A stretch of DNA of 64,000 nt from Sphingomonadales bacterium (GTDB taxonomy: Bacteria; Pseudomonadota; Alphaproteobacteria; Sphingomonadales; Sphingomonadaceae): assembly GCA_017309275.1 (NCBI GenBank), contig JAFKLT010000031.1:1-64000 (forward strand). Reading direction: 5' to 3'. Positions within the stretch are counted from its first letter, which is position 1; every line of letters starts with the position of its first letter. Under the pieces are notes generated by a model. It saw nothing but the letters and a program-made list of their open reading frames with translations. It made no database searches and was not told the DNA's origin. Position numbers and translations under genes: made by a program. Positions 43,374 to 53,231 of this stretch are shown here, one piece after another.

Positions 43374-45821
43374 CTAGAAGGTCTTGCGCCATTCCAGCTC
43401 GACATAACGGCCGAGCGGATCGGTGTAACCCGGCTGATAGTTGAGCGGCACGACGCCATTGCCGTCGGTGATCTTGCGCTGCGCATCGAATAGATTGTCG
43501 ATCGACAGGCGCAAGCGCGATCCCTTCAGGAAGGGCAGGCTCTTCGTGATTTCCGGCTTCTGGCTGAAATCCATGAAGAAACGGAGGTTGAAGGTCGCGA
43601 GATCGCCGAAATTCAGGTCACCCGCGCTGCCGCCGACGACGGTGCTGCCGCTGTCATATTTCGCGCTGACGCGCGCGCCCATCCCCTTGTAGAAGACGCC
43701 TCCGTCGAGTTCGACGAGATGGCGGTTGCTACCGCCGCCATTCCCGGTGGCCGAGCCGTTCAGCAGGTCGAGTTCGGGCACGCCGGGTCCGATCAGCACT
43801 TTGTCGGTCAGCTTGATCGTATGATAGAGCGAAACCTGCCAGCGGCCGCCCTGCGGCTGACCGAACATGCCGCCAGGACCGCGTCCGCGGAAGCCGCCAG
43901 CGCCTGGCCCGGGCCCGCGCGGACCAGCACCGGCGCCAGGAGGCGGCCCACCCTCACCGCGCGGCGCACCGCCCGGACCACCAAGGCCGGGACCACCGGC
44001 ACCCTGTTTGGGCTGCGCAAAGCTCTTGCCGAAATTGAAACCCCAGCGGATTTGCGAATTTTCGGCGCGATCGAAATTCACCGGCCGCTGGTCGAGCGCG
44101 ATCAGCACACCATCGGCATCGCGGATCGCGCGACCGGGAAAGGCAGCCTCGATTTCAGGGGTCAGCAACGGGAACGAGTTCGCCGTGTCATAGCTCTTGT
44201 TGCGGTTATAGTTGATCGACAGGTCCAGACCCTCGATCATCGGCGGCGACCAGTTGAGCCCGACCTTGAAGTCACGGCGCTTCTCGGCAAGCAGGAACGG
44301 GTTACCGCCCGTCGTCGTCGTGATGCGCACCGTCTGGCCGGTCGCGAAATCATAATAGGTGACGTCGGGCGTCGACAACGGCGCGGCGCCGAGCTGCGTG
44401 ACGCTGGGTGCCGCTTCGTCGCTGTTGAAGCTGGTTACGACCGACAAATTCTTGGTCAGCACCCAATTGAGGTTCGCGCCCCAACTCTTCAGCGTCTGGA
44501 AATCGCTGGGCTTCTGAACCTGACCGCTAAGCGTCGCCGACACGCGAAACGGCCCGACGCCATATTCGGGATCGAGCAGCGGAATGTTGAGCGACGCAAA
44601 GGCGCTCGGCAGATCGCGCGAGAGGTGAGTGTTGGTCACCACCGTGTCGCGCGTCGTCGGATCGCGCGTTTCCGACCGGCTGTCATAGCGCAGCCCCGAA
44701 TAGCCCGCCGTGGCCGACAGGCGAAGCGGCCCAGCCCAGCCGTCACCGAGGGTGCCTGACAGGTTCGCGTTGCCGCCGAACGTCTGCTGGCTGCTGTCGA
44801 AGCGGTCGGTATATTCATCCGTGCCGTCGTAACGCTGGGTGAAGATCAGCGAATCGGCGTCGCCATAATTCCCCGTCACCGACCAGCGCCATTTACCGAG
44901 CAAGCCGTTGACGCTGGCGGTCGAGGTCAGGTTACGACTGCGGCTGTCGCGCTCCAGCGGATCGGAGACGCCGCCGGCGCCCGGGCCCAACAGCGACAGG
45001 CTGTCGGTCTGGTCCCAGCGCAGGTTCAGCGACGCATCGGTCGTCTTGCCCCGGCTGCGCTGGATCGTGCCGTCGAGCGAATAGGTGTCGGTCGCCGCAA
45101 GCAGGCTGCGCGCCGCAGCATTCTCCGCGTCGTTCGTCCCCGCGGTATAATCCAGATTGCGCTCGCTCTCGCGCAGCATCGTCGCATGTTCCCAACCAGC
45201 GTTCAGGTTCACGCGGCCGTTCTTGCCGATCATCAGGAAGCTCGGGTCGATCTCGCTCTGAAAGCGGCCGCCCTGCGTCGGGATACCGCCCTCGGCCTCG
45301 ACCGCGATCTGACGAAAATTCGGCTTCAGAACCAGGTTTACGACGCGCTCGTCGGCCGCATAGCCATATTGCAGCGCGACCTCTTCCGGGAAAATCTCGA
45401 CCTTCGCGATCGCCTCGGGCGGCAGGTTACGCACCTCGCCAAAACCGCCGACACGGCGCCCGTTGACGAGAATGATCGGACGGCCGCTACCACGCCCGCG
45501 CCCCGACCGCGTTTGCGGCGCCAGCGCGTCGAGCAGTTCGGACAGGTTCGACACGCCATAGCTGGCGATCGCATCCTCATCGAGTTCCGCTTCGGCCGCA
45601 ATATCGGTGTCGAGTTGCCCCGCAAGACGCGGCGCCGTGACGATGATCTCGTCCTGATCGGCCTGATCGTCGACGTCATCCGACGATGGCGCGGCCTCCG
45701 CCGGCTGGTCCGCAGCGGCGACGGCCACTTCTTCGGTTTCGGCCATCGCCGGCATCGCGATCGATGCACCTGCGGCCAGCAGGACCGCGCGAACGGAAAG
45801 GGAGAGGCGATATTTTTTCAT
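43374..45821 (-). CDS. TonB-dependent receptor with Gly/Pro-rich insert
   Basis: An 815-aa outer-membrane receptor from ATG 45821, with a signal peptide ending near MAMAE. The plug domain begins with [10 protein letters not shown] and includes [39 protein letters not shown] 22-strand barrel follows and ends in the aromatic-terminal WRKTF. At about residues 600-657 there is an unusual run of Gly and Pro ([19 protein letters not shown] and similar) interrupting the barrel, probably in an extracellular loop. The substrate is unknown. The gene is transcribed toward agt (17-bp convergent gap). Confidence 0.9.
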   Translation of the reverse strand: MKKYRLSLSVRAVLLAAGASIAMPAMAETEEVAVAAADQPAEAAPSSDDVDDQADQDEIIVTAPRLAGQLDTDIAAEAELDEDAIASYGVSNLSELLDALAPQTRSGRGRGSGRPIILVNGRRVGGFGEVRNLPPEAIAKVEIFPEEVALQYGYAADERVVNLVLKPNFRQIAVEAEGGIPTQGGRFQSEIDPSFLMIGKNGRVNLNAGWEHATMLRESERNLDYTAGTNDAENAAARSLLAATDTYSLDGTIQRSRGKTTDASLNLRWDQTDSLSLLGPGAGGVSDPLERDSRSRNLTSTASVNGLLGKWRWSVTGNYGDADSLIFTQRYDGTDEYTDRFDSSQQTFGGNANLSGTLGDGWAGPLRLSATAGYSGLRYDSRSETRDPTTRDTVVTNTHLSRDLPSAFASLNIPLLDPEYGVGPFRVSATLSGQVQKPSDFQTLKSWGANLNWVLTKNLSVVTSFNSDEAAPSVTQLGAAPLSTPDVTYYDFATGQTVRITTTTGGNPFLLAEKRRDFKVGLNWSPPMIEGLDLSINYNRNKSYDTANSFPLLTPEIEAAFPGRAIRDADGVLIALDQRPVNFDRAENSQIRWGFNFGKSFAQPKQGAGGPGLGGPGGAPRGEGGPPPGAGAGPRGPGPGAGGFRGRGPGGMFGQPQGGRWQVSLYHTIKLTDKVLIGPGVPELDLLNGSATGNGGGSNRHLVELDGGVFYKGMGARVSAKYDSGSTVVGGSAGDLNFGDLATFNLRFFMDFSQKPEITKSLPFLKGSRLRLSIDNLFDAQRKITDGNGVVPLNYQPGYTDPLGRYVELEWRKTF

Positions 45822-46018
45822 CGGGGGGAGAGGCCTTTTTCTTTTCTGTCTTGGCTTTTTTCTTGCCACATCGGGGCTTAACACTCGCTGACGCCATGTT
45901 TCGTCCGGCGTTCAGTTATGTCGCAATTGTCGCAACAATGTGTCGTGACCACGCCTGTTCCACCAACGGTCGATATCGACCGCTGGACAGCATGGGCCTT
46001 CACCCTTATCGGCCAGCC

Positions 46019-47605
46019 ATGCCGACTCCAGACTCTTCCGCCGCCCCTGAATCCATCCTGATCGTCGATTTCGGCAGCCAGGTGACTCAGTTGATCGCCC
46101 GCCGTGTTCGCGAGGCCGGCGTGTATAGCGAGATCGTACCGTTCAGCGCCGCCGAAGCCGCGCTCGAACGGATGCAGCCAAAGGGCGTGATCCTGTCGGG
46201 TTCCCCCGCCTCGGTCCCGGCGTCGGGCAGCCCCCGCGCACCGAAATCGATATTCGACAGCGGCCTGCCCATCCTCGGCATCTGTTACGGTCAACAGGTG
46301 ATGAGCCAACAGCTCGGCGGACAGGTCGAACCCGGCGGCGCAGATGGCGAACGCGACGGTGAATTCGGCCGCGCCTTCCTGACCGTCACCGAACCCTGCG
46401 TGCTCTTCGACGGCCTGTGGGAAGTCGGCGAGCGCCATCAGGTGTGGATGAGCCACGGCGACCGCGTCACCAAATTCGCCCCCGGCTTCCGCATCGTCGC
46501 GATCAGTGACGGCGCGCCTTTCGCGCTGATCGCCGACGACGAGCGCCGCTATTACGGCACGCAATTCCATCCGGAGGTCGTCCACACGCCCGACGGCGCC
46601 AAGCTGATCGCCAATTTCGTGCGCCATGTCTGCGGCTGTTCGGGCGACTGGACGATGGCCGAGTTCCGCGCCACCAAGATCGCGGAAATCCGGGCGCAGG
46701 TCGGCGACCAGCGTGTGCTTTGCGGCCTGTCGGGCGGCGTCGACAGCGCGGTCGCGGCGGTGCTGATCCACGAAGCGATCGGCGAGCAGCTCACCTGCGT
46801 CTTCGTCGACCACGGCCTGCTGCGGATGAACGAACGCGAACAGGTCGAACGCCTGTTCCGCGACCATTACAACATTCCGCTCGTCGTCGTGGACGCCGAG
46901 GAACGCTTCATGACCGGCCTTGCGGGGGTCACCGATCCCGAAGCGAAGCGCAAGTTCATCGGCGGCGAATTCATCAACGTCTTCGAAGAAGAGGCGAAGA
47001 AGATCGGCGGCGCCGACTTCCTGGCACAGGGCACGCTGTATCCGGACGTGATCGAAAGCGTCAGCTTTACCGGCGGACCCAGCGTCACGATCAAGAGCCA
47101 CCACAATGTCGGCGGCTTGCCCGAACGCATGAACATGAAGCTGGTCGAACCGCTGCGCGAACTGTTCAAGGACGAGGTACGCCTGCTCGGCAAGGAGCTG
47201 GGGCTGCCCGACATCTTCGTCGGCCGCCACCCCTTCCCCGGCCCCGGCCTCGCGATCCGCATCCCCGGCGAGGTGTCGAAGGAACGCTGCGACATCCTGC
47301 GCAAGGCCGACGCCGTCTATCTCGAGGAAATCCGCAACGCCGGCCTCTACGACGCGATCTGGCAAGCCTTTGCCGTGCTGCTTCCCGTCAAGACGGTCGG
47401 CGTGATGGGCGACGGGCGCACCTATGATCATGTCTGCGCCCTCCGCGCCGTCACCTCGACCGACGGCATGACGGCGGACATCTACCCCTTCGACGCAAGC
47501 TTCCTCTCGCGCTGCGCGACGCGTATCATCAACGAGGTTCAGGGCATCAACCGCGTGGTGTACGACTATACGTCGAAACCGCCGGGCACGATTGAGTGGG
47601 AATGA
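46019..47605 (+). CDS. guaA: GMP synthase (glutamine-hydrolysing)
   Basis: A 528-aa enzyme that converts XMP to GMP. The N-terminal glutamine amidotransferase domain has [27 protein letters not shown] (catalytic Cys) and FHPEVVHT (His/Glu). The ATP-pyrophosphatase domain has [14 protein letters not shown], and the C-terminal dimerisation domain includes [13 protein letters not shown] and [16 protein letters not shown] 46019 (MPTPDSS) is the best start; ATG 45992 in frame would add nine residues. It diverges from the receptor at 43374-45821. Confidence 0.97.
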   Translation: MPTPDSSAAPESILIVDFGSQVTQLIARRVREAGVYSEIVPFSAAEAALERMQPKGVILSGSPASVPASGSPRAPKSIFDSGLPILGICYGQQVMSQQLGGQVEPGGADGERDGEFGRAFLTVTEPCVLFDGLWEVGERHQVWMSHGDRVTKFAPGFRIVAISDGAPFALIADDERRYYGTQFHPEVVHTPDGAKLIANFVRHVCGCSGDWTMAEFRATKIAEIRAQVGDQRVLCGLSGGVDSAVAAVLIHEAIGEQLTCVFVDHGLLRMNEREQVERLFRDHYNIPLVVVDAEERFMTGLAGVTDPEAKRKFIGGEFINVFEEEAKKIGGADFLAQGTLYPDVIESVSFTGGPSVTIKSHHNVGGLPERMNMKLVEPLRELFKDEVRLLGKELGLPDIFVGRHPFPGPGLAIRIPGEVSKERCDILRKADAVYLEEIRNAGLYDAIWQAFAVLLPVKTVGVMGDGRTYDHVCALRAVTSTDGMTADIYPFDASFLSRCATRIINEVQGINRVVYDYTSKPPGTIEWE

Positions 47606-48025
47606 AAAAATCTAGTATTTTCAATGTATTATATTTTTGACAGGTAGTTGCGCATCGCCGAGTTCGGACAGGCGGCAATTGGGAGGCGGCGTAATAAAGC
47701 TGATGCTAAGGCATCAAGCAACGACCTGCGGCTAGGCCTGCGCACCATAGGACGCAGCGTATAAACGAATGCGGCTTCGGGAAAAAGGTTACGAGCTACA
47801 GCGACAGGGTCACTATTGGCGAATATCCACGTGGCGGATTTCTTTCAGGCTTCGACATGCTGGCCGTTCCGGACGATCCCTATGATATGTTCGCACTGCC
47901 GACCCGCGCGGCCGGCTAAACCTGACTCGGGGCGGCGCCAGCGGACCGTCTATGCAAAACTTACTCCGTCCCGCCCTGATTAGGAGCAGGACGGAGAAAG
48001 CTCGGGAGCAGCAAGCGAAATTGGT
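47606..48025. other. 420-bp region with hairpins and no intact gene
   Basis: Right after guaA the sequence becomes AT-rich (47606-47645), and a hairpin TGATGC-TAAG-GCATCA follows at about 47701-47716. From about 47770 to 47920 a plus-strand frame reads as plausible protein (FGKKVTSYSDRVTIGEYPRG and beyond, ending MFALPTRAAG before a TAA). A neighbouring frame gives REKGYELQRQGHYWRIS just upstream, so this may be a frameshifted remnant of a lost gene. The family is not recognised. The receptor terminator lies at 47964-47996. Confidence 0.4.
47964..47996 (-). terminator. Hairpin terminator of the downstream TonB-dependent receptor
   Basis: CTCCGTCC (47964-47971) and GGACGGAG (47989-47996) form an 8-bp stem. 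On the minus strand it is followed by TAAGTTTTGC, a modest T-run, 29 bp beyond the receptor stop at 48026. Confidence 0.65.
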
Positions 48026-50185
48026 TCAGAAGGCTACCCCAAGAGAAGCACGGATCACGCGCGGAGCGCCGACTTCGAGGGTCTGACGCGGGTAGAAGAA
48101 CTTCTTGTCGAACAGGTTTTCCGCCTTCACCCGAAGGTTGAGACGGGTTCCATTCAGCTCGAATTCGTAGCGAGCACCCAGATCGACGAGCGTGTACCCT
48201 TCAAGCTTTATCTGGTTGAACGCATCAAGGAACGAGCCCGAAGAATATTGAACTCCGCCATTCACATGCATCCCTTCAAAGAAAGGAATACTCTGCTCAA
48301 CGAACAGCTTGGCGTTGTAGCGGGGGATGGTTACGGGGCGATAGCCGCCATAGATCGGATCGTTCTTGATGACCGGGTCAAGATACTGGAAGCCCGCGAT
48401 CACCTTGGTGTTGCGGGTCGCTTGACCCGAGACAGCGAACTCGAGCCCACGATGCTGCTGCTTGCCGTAATAGGCCGACGTGCAGCCCGGAGCATCAACG
48501 ATCCCGCTCGCACCAATGCAGAAAGAATATTCCTGGGCGATCTGGAACAGCGCCCCCGTCAGCAGCAATCGACCGAACTCGGCTTTGACGCCCAGCTCAT
48601 ACTGGGTGGCCGTCTTGGGAGGAAGTATCTCGCGAGCGTTTGTCGCCTGAAGTGGCGCCTGGTCGCCGCGGTTCACCGCATCGGAATAGGTGAAATAGGT
48701 CGAGACATTCCGCGCTGGCTTATAGATGAGACCATAAGTGGGCGAGACGACGGACGTGCTGAAATTTCCCGTGGCGTTGGCATAGTTATCATATTTCAGC
48801 CAGATCGCACGTGCGGCGCCCAGCAGCTCGAAGCCATGTCCCAGCGACACGATGTCACTGATGAAGAGCGAATTCTGCCGCGTCACGGACGTCTTGGTGG
48901 AAGTATTAAAGCGCGGGCCAGTGTAGGGCGCAACGACATATTCACCTGTATAGATGTTGCCGCCGCCGCGGGTAACGGTGAAGTAGTTCGCGTTGATGTC
49001 ATTGTTCACGGTGTCATAATATTGGTCGTAGCGCTCGATCGCGCCACCGAACGAAATATCGTGAACAAACGGACCGGTCCGCAGCTTGCCTTTGACAAGC
49101 GCGGCTACCGAGCGCGTGTCGTCGTCGGTATTGAAGTAGCGATAACGGCTCTGATAGTCGCCCGTGATGCTGGTCAGTCGCGGGAAATCCGCCGCCTGTT
49201 CGAGCCGTGCGCGCGCGATAGATCCATTGATCTTCGCAACCCAATTCTCGCCGATATCCTGGATCAGCGTCACGCTTAGCGACTTGATCTCGCTGCCATA
49301 GCGGGAATCGCGCGGCGCCAGGCTGGTCGAACCATCGATAGGTTCGGGAGCGCCGAGCGCCGTGTTATAGCCGACCTGCAGCCCCTGGATCGCACCGTTA
49401 ATGATGCGACGGGAATAAAGACCGTCGACGCGCAAACGAGTGGTGTCGGTCAGCTTGAAGCCCAGATTCAACGCTGCGGCAAGGCGGCGATTGCGCGTCG
49501 AGGCGGTTTCCTGCTCGCCGCTTTCACCAAGGATGTTGAAACGCGCGCCCACCGTCTGGTCGGCATTGACGATCGACAGGTCGGCATGGCCAAAGAACAG
49601 GCTGGGACCGGTGTAGCCGACGGTAAAGTCCGCCGCCGGCTCGCTCAGCGGTTGTTTCGCGATGAAGTTGATCGTGCCGCCGGGCGAGGCAAAGCCCGAT
49701 ACTAGCGAAGAAGCCGACGAGATGATCTGAATATTGTCGAACAATTCGATCGGCACGTTGGTACGCAACGTACCGATGCCGCCCGCACCGGGCTGACCGT
49801 CCATCAGCGTGCGGGTGATGTCGAAACCGCGAACCTGGAAAAACGCGCCGCCGGCGGCGGCATCATTGGTGCGGGTCGATGCGCCACCCTGCAACGCAAC
49901 GATACCGTCCAGCGAGCGGACCTGAAGATTCTGAAGGGTTTCGGCTGTATAGACCTGAACGGCCATCGGCGTGTCGAGAATCGATTTGTTGCCAAGAACG
50001 TCGACGCCGGCCGAGATGGCACCCGGGGTGCTCCGCGTGGCGCTGACGATGATCTCATCAACATTGCTCCGCTCTTCGACATCGGATGAACTGCCCTGCG
50101 CTATCGCCGGCGTGACGACCAGCGCCGCCAGCACAGCAGCCGCACCGACGCTTGAGCGCAAGCCTCGAGGTGAAATCTTCTTCAT
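48026..50185 (-). CDS. TonB-dependent siderophore-type receptor
   Basis: A 719-aa outer-membrane receptor from ATG 50185 (AGGGG 8 bases upstream), signal peptide ending near AIAQG. The plug includes VDEIIVSATRSTPG, LDTPMAVQVYTAETLQNLQVRSLDGIV, FFQVRGFDITRTLMDGQPG and the VPIELFDNIQIISSASSLVSGFASPGGTINFIAKQP segment typical of ferrichrome/FhuE-type siderophore receptors. The barrel ends with a Phe (ASLGVAF). It lies downstream of the D-amino-acid operon in the same orientation but after an AT-rich gap. It could import a siderophore or a D-residue-containing peptide. Confidence 0.92.
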   Translation of the reverse strand: MKKISPRGLRSSVGAAAVLAALVVTPAIAQGSSSDVEERSNVDEIIVSATRSTPGAISAGVDVLGNKSILDTPMAVQVYTAETLQNLQVRSLDGIVALQGGASTRTNDAAAGGAFFQVRGFDITRTLMDGQPGAGGIGTLRTNVPIELFDNIQIISSASSLVSGFASPGGTINFIAKQPLSEPAADFTVGYTGPSLFFGHADLSIVNADQTVGARFNILGESGEQETASTRNRRLAAALNLGFKLTDTTRLRVDGLYSRRIINGAIQGLQVGYNTALGAPEPIDGSTSLAPRDSRYGSEIKSLSVTLIQDIGENWVAKINGSIARARLEQAADFPRLTSITGDYQSRYRYFNTDDDTRSVAALVKGKLRTGPFVHDISFGGAIERYDQYYDTVNNDINANYFTVTRGGGNIYTGEYVVAPYTGPRFNTSTKTSVTRQNSLFISDIVSLGHGFELLGAARAIWLKYDNYANATGNFSTSVVSPTYGLIYKPARNVSTYFTYSDAVNRGDQAPLQATNAREILPPKTATQYELGVKAEFGRLLLTGALFQIAQEYSFCIGASGIVDAPGCTSAYYGKQQHRGLEFAVSGQATRNTKVIAGFQYLDPVIKNDPIYGGYRPVTIPRYNAKLFVEQSIPFFEGMHVNGGVQYSSGSFLDAFNQIKLEGYTLVDLGARYEFELNGTRLNLRVKAENLFDKKFFYPRQTLEVGAPRVIRASLGVAF

Positions 50186-50378
50186 ACCAGACCCCTAATT
50201 TTGGCAATTCTACGAACATCATACCAATATATTTATGATCTCATGGCGATTTTCTAAACTATTTCCTAAAAGGAATTTTTTGAAACTTATGTAGTTAAGT
50301 CTAATATTTCAATATTATGTATTTTGTTATGCAATTATCATAATGAATCTATTAGATATTACGATCCGAAACTGATGT
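50186..50378. promoter_or_regulatory. AT-rich promoter region of the TonB-dependent receptor
   Basis: This 193-bp gap is strikingly AT-rich against GC-rich neighbours, from about 50215 to 50375. It must hold the promoter of the receptor (minus strand). Read on the minus strand, 50340-50334 gives TGATAAT, one perfect half of a Fur box, but the second half (GCATAAC) is poor. No confident -35/-10 pair can be fixed. Confidence 0.5.
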
Positions 50379-51884
50379 TCATTTTGATTTTGTTGCTTCA
50401 AGTACCAATCCATCTTCACGATAGATCAAACCCGATGGCTGACCGTCATAACCGTTGACGATCTCGATGCGGCGGCCGCTGGTTCGTTCGAACACGAAAT
50501 GGTTCGGGTCGAGAGGAATTAGGCGCATGGGTTCACTGTCGGCAGCGCTGACCAGCGAAAGGCCCTTATCATCCGCACTGATCCGGAACCGCAGCGGCTG
50601 GTTGGTTGTCCGCAGGCGCTGGGACAGAATTGTATCGGCCGACGACACGACATAATCGCCGGCAATGCGCTGCAGCTCGCCCGCGCCAAACCGCACTGGT
50701 GGCGCTTCGAGATAATCGCCTGTCGTCCAATTTTCCGCCTTCGCTATGGCGCGCGCAACCTCATATCGAAACTTGCTGCCGCCCGGACTGTTCGTGAACA
50801 GGACGAGTCCGTCGCCGGTCGCCAGATTCATCTCCATCCAAGCGCGATAGGAATCGTTCGATCCGCTGTGATAGAATTGACGGCGCGTCCCTTCGCCTCT
50901 CAGAAACGGTCCCGCCCCCGTGCGGCTTCCTGCCACTTCGGTCAGCATAGCGCGCGCATGAAGCGGATCGATCAGCGCGCCAGGTTTGCCCCGGGCGGCG
51001 TCATACAGCGCGATCATCAGCCGAGCGTAATCGCTCGGCGTCGTCCACAGCCCGGAAGCCGCGATTTCCGGCATCGCTTCCCAGCCGCGCGGCAACGCCC
51101 TCTCCGCACCCTTGGCATCATGCGCCTTCGCAACCCTGCCAGCGAAGGCCTCCGGCAGGGGGTTGACGTAAGTGCTTGCCGTCATGCCCAGCGGCCGGAA
51201 CAACAGGTCGCTGGCCAGCTGCTCAAAGGGAACGCCGGTCAGGTCTTCCATGACGAGCCTGGCAACCTCGGTCCCGCCACCCGAATAACTCGAACCGCTG
51301 CCCGGCGTATAGAATGCCCTAACTGGATCGTTCTTCGCAGGGCCTGCTCCGTCCAGCGTCTGCAGCAGCGTCGGCAGCGTTTCACCCGGCGCATAATCGT
51401 CAAAACCGTTCACCGTCAGACCGGCGGTGTGGGACAACAGCCCGCGCATCGTGATCGGGCGCACGCTGGTGTAGGGGCTGCGCGGAACCGTCCAGCGCTT
51501 CAGATACATATTGACGTCGGCGTCGATATCCAGCCTGCCCGCCGATCCGAGTTCCATCGCCATCATCGCGGCCCCGATCTTGCTGAGCGAGCCGACGGAA
51601 AACAGCGTATCGGCGTCCACCGGCTCGTTCCGGCCCGCACGCCGCGTTCCATATCCCTTTGCCCAGGCGATCCGTCCGCCGCGAATGACCACGATACTGA
51701 CGCCTGGAATATTCCAGAACGCCATCCGCTCCTCGACCGTCCAGCGCTGCTGCGCCGAACCAACCTCCTGCACCGTCGGACCAAATCCGGTCTCGAACCG
51801 TGCGATGGCGGGATCCTGCGTCCGCGCGTGAACTGGCGCAGCGCACAGCAGGCTAGCGATCACCGCATATCTGAGCATCCCCAT
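50379..51884 (-). CDS. S12-type serine hydrolase (beta-lactamase fold), exported, copy 1
   Basis: A 501-aa protein from ATG 51884 with GGGAG upstream and a signal peptide (cleavage near HARTQ). The catalytic S-x-x-K is Ser99-Leu-Ser-Lys102, the second motif is Tyr200-Ser-Gly (the family usually has Tyr-x-Asn), and HSGSN in the later half stands for the third motif. A C-terminal beta-rich domain (about 390-501) follows, as in S12 D-aminopeptidase-like enzymes. It is the last gene of the dgcA operon, 3 bp after the esterase-like gene. Release of D-residues from peptides is inferred. Confidence 0.85.
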   Translation of the reverse strand: MGMLRYAVIASLLCAAPVHARTQDPAIARFETGFGPTVQEVGSAQQRWTVEERMAFWNIPGVSIVVIRGGRIAWAKGYGTRRAGRNEPVDADTLFSVGSLSKIGAAMMAMELGSAGRLDIDADVNMYLKRWTVPRSPYTSVRPITMRGLLSHTAGLTVNGFDDYAPGETLPTLLQTLDGAGPAKNDPVRAFYTPGSGSSYSGGGTEVARLVMEDLTGVPFEQLASDLLFRPLGMTASTYVNPLPEAFAGRVAKAHDAKGAERALPRGWEAMPEIAASGLWTTPSDYARLMIALYDAARGKPGALIDPLHARAMLTEVAGSRTGAGPFLRGEGTRRQFYHSGSNDSYRAWMEMNLATGDGLVLFTNSPGGSKFRYEVARAIAKAENWTTGDYLEAPPVRFGAGELQRIAGDYVVSSADTILSQRLRTTNQPLRFRISADDKGLSLVSAADSEPMRLIPLDPNHFVFERTSGRRIEIVNGYDGQPSGLIYREDGLVLEATKSK

Positions 51885-51887
51885 GGT

Positions 51888-53222
51888 TCAGACTCCCGGC
51901 TCGCAAGGAAATGCTTCGGGCTGGACCGGCTGTGCGGCGAGCGGCACCTGCGGCGTGAGCGAGCGGACGAAGATCAGTCCGTCAAACGCCGAGGACGGTA
52001 TCAGCGTATCCATCTGGCTTTTCGTGTTGAGGTTGCGGAACTGCGCTGGGGTGGTCAGCCAACGGCTGGCCGCAGCTGAAGCCCCATCGTCCTTCAGCGA
52101 CAGGAAATAGCGGTCGGGGCCGACCCCGGCGAGCAAAGCGTTCGCGGTTCCCTTGGCCGTTGGCGAGATGCGATAGGCCGCGTTCGCAGGGTGGAATATC
52201 CCCAATATGTCACGAGCCTCGCCACCCTCGAACACTGTCGCCACCGACTGGAAGCGGTCGCCCAGATAATCATGCACCAACTCGCCGAAGCTGCTGTGCA
52301 GCATAAACGGGTCGGCGGGCTGCTGTCGCCATTTGGTGACGTGCATATTATGTGCGAACACGAACACCCGGCCTTCCGGGCCCTCGCGTTCCAGCACCCA
52401 GCGCAGCGTCTCGGCAGCGGCAATATCGCGCCCCTGGTTGATCATGCGAAGGTTGGCGGCAAACTGGCGCGCGGCCACCGCCAAGCGATAATTCTCGAAA
52501 TAGTCCTTGCTTGACGTCGCGGCGATCCAGGGCTTCTGGTTGCGTTCGAACAGCGACACAAGATCCTGCGCCGCTACCGTCATCTCTCGGCGTTCGCCTT
52601 CGGACAGCGTAGCATAGGCCATGCGATTGAACGACGGGCCTATGGCCGCCAGCCGGTCTCGCAGCTCAACCATATGATCGGGGGCGACGCGGGTGAGATA
52701 GGCCGATGTGGCGGCCAGCAACGGCGCGCCGTCGGGCCGCATGCAACCCACCATCTCCAGCCCATAGAAATGGACCTTCCGTTTGGTCGTCGGGCGCGCA
52801 TTATATGAACGCATCCATTCCAGAAGCGCCAGATTTTCCGCATAGGCGCCCGGCGTCCAGGAAAATACGCCCTTGGCCGCTGTCGCCGGATCGACGTCAC
52901 CGCCCAGAACATAATCATTGGCCGCGATCGATCCGCCGTAGCCCGTCTCTGCGGCGATCGCGGTATAGCCCTTCTTCTCGACAAGATAGGCGAACAGGCG
53001 ATTGCGCAGCGTCCAGAATTCGCGGGCGTCATGCCCCTCCTCGCCAAAGGCAAAGACCTGCGCGCGCTCCGCCAGCTTGCCGATCGGGGCCAGGTCATTG
53101 TCGTTCGGGCCGATGTCGACGCTCGCGACAGGCGTCGCTCGATCGCGAACCCATGCGCGAACGGCGGCATCGTCGGCCGACACACTGGACAGGGACAGGA
53201 TGAGGGCGGTCAGGGCTGGCAT
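51888..53222 (-). CDS. Erythromycin-esterase-family protein, copy 1
   Basis: A 444-aa protein from ATG 53222 (AGGAGA upstream) with a short signal peptide. The fold is that of the Ere family: AFGEEGHDAREFWTLRNRLFAYLVEKKGYTAIAAETGYG, then VFVFAHNMHVTK with a conserved His and the C-terminal VGPDRYFLSLK. The first active-site His is kept (GEEGH), but the second His found in copy 2 (HNSHE) is Arg here (HDARE). The paralogue at 56988-58334 shares most blocks. Being exported and in a D-amino-acid operon, it is unlikely to be a macrolide-resistance esterase. Confidence 0.85.
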   Translation of the reverse strand: MPALTALILSLSSVSADDAAVRAWVRDRATPVASVDIGPNDNDLAPIGKLAERAQVFAFGEEGHDAREFWTLRNRLFAYLVEKKGYTAIAAETGYGGSIAANDYVLGGDVDPATAAKGVFSWTPGAYAENLALLEWMRSYNARPTTKRKVHFYGLEMVGCMRPDGAPLLAATSAYLTRVAPDHMVELRDRLAAIGPSFNRMAYATLSEGERREMTVAAQDLVSLFERNQKPWIAATSSKDYFENYRLAVAARQFAANLRMINQGRDIAAAETLRWVLEREGPEGRVFVFAHNMHVTKWRQQPADPFMLHSSFGELVHDYLGDRFQSVATVFEGGEARDILGIFHPANAAYRISPTAKGTANALLAGVGPDRYFLSLKDDGASAAASRWLTTPAQFRNLNTKSQMDTLIPSSAFDGLIFVRSLTPQVPLAAQPVQPEAFPCEPGV

Positions 53223-53231
53223 GCTCTTCTC

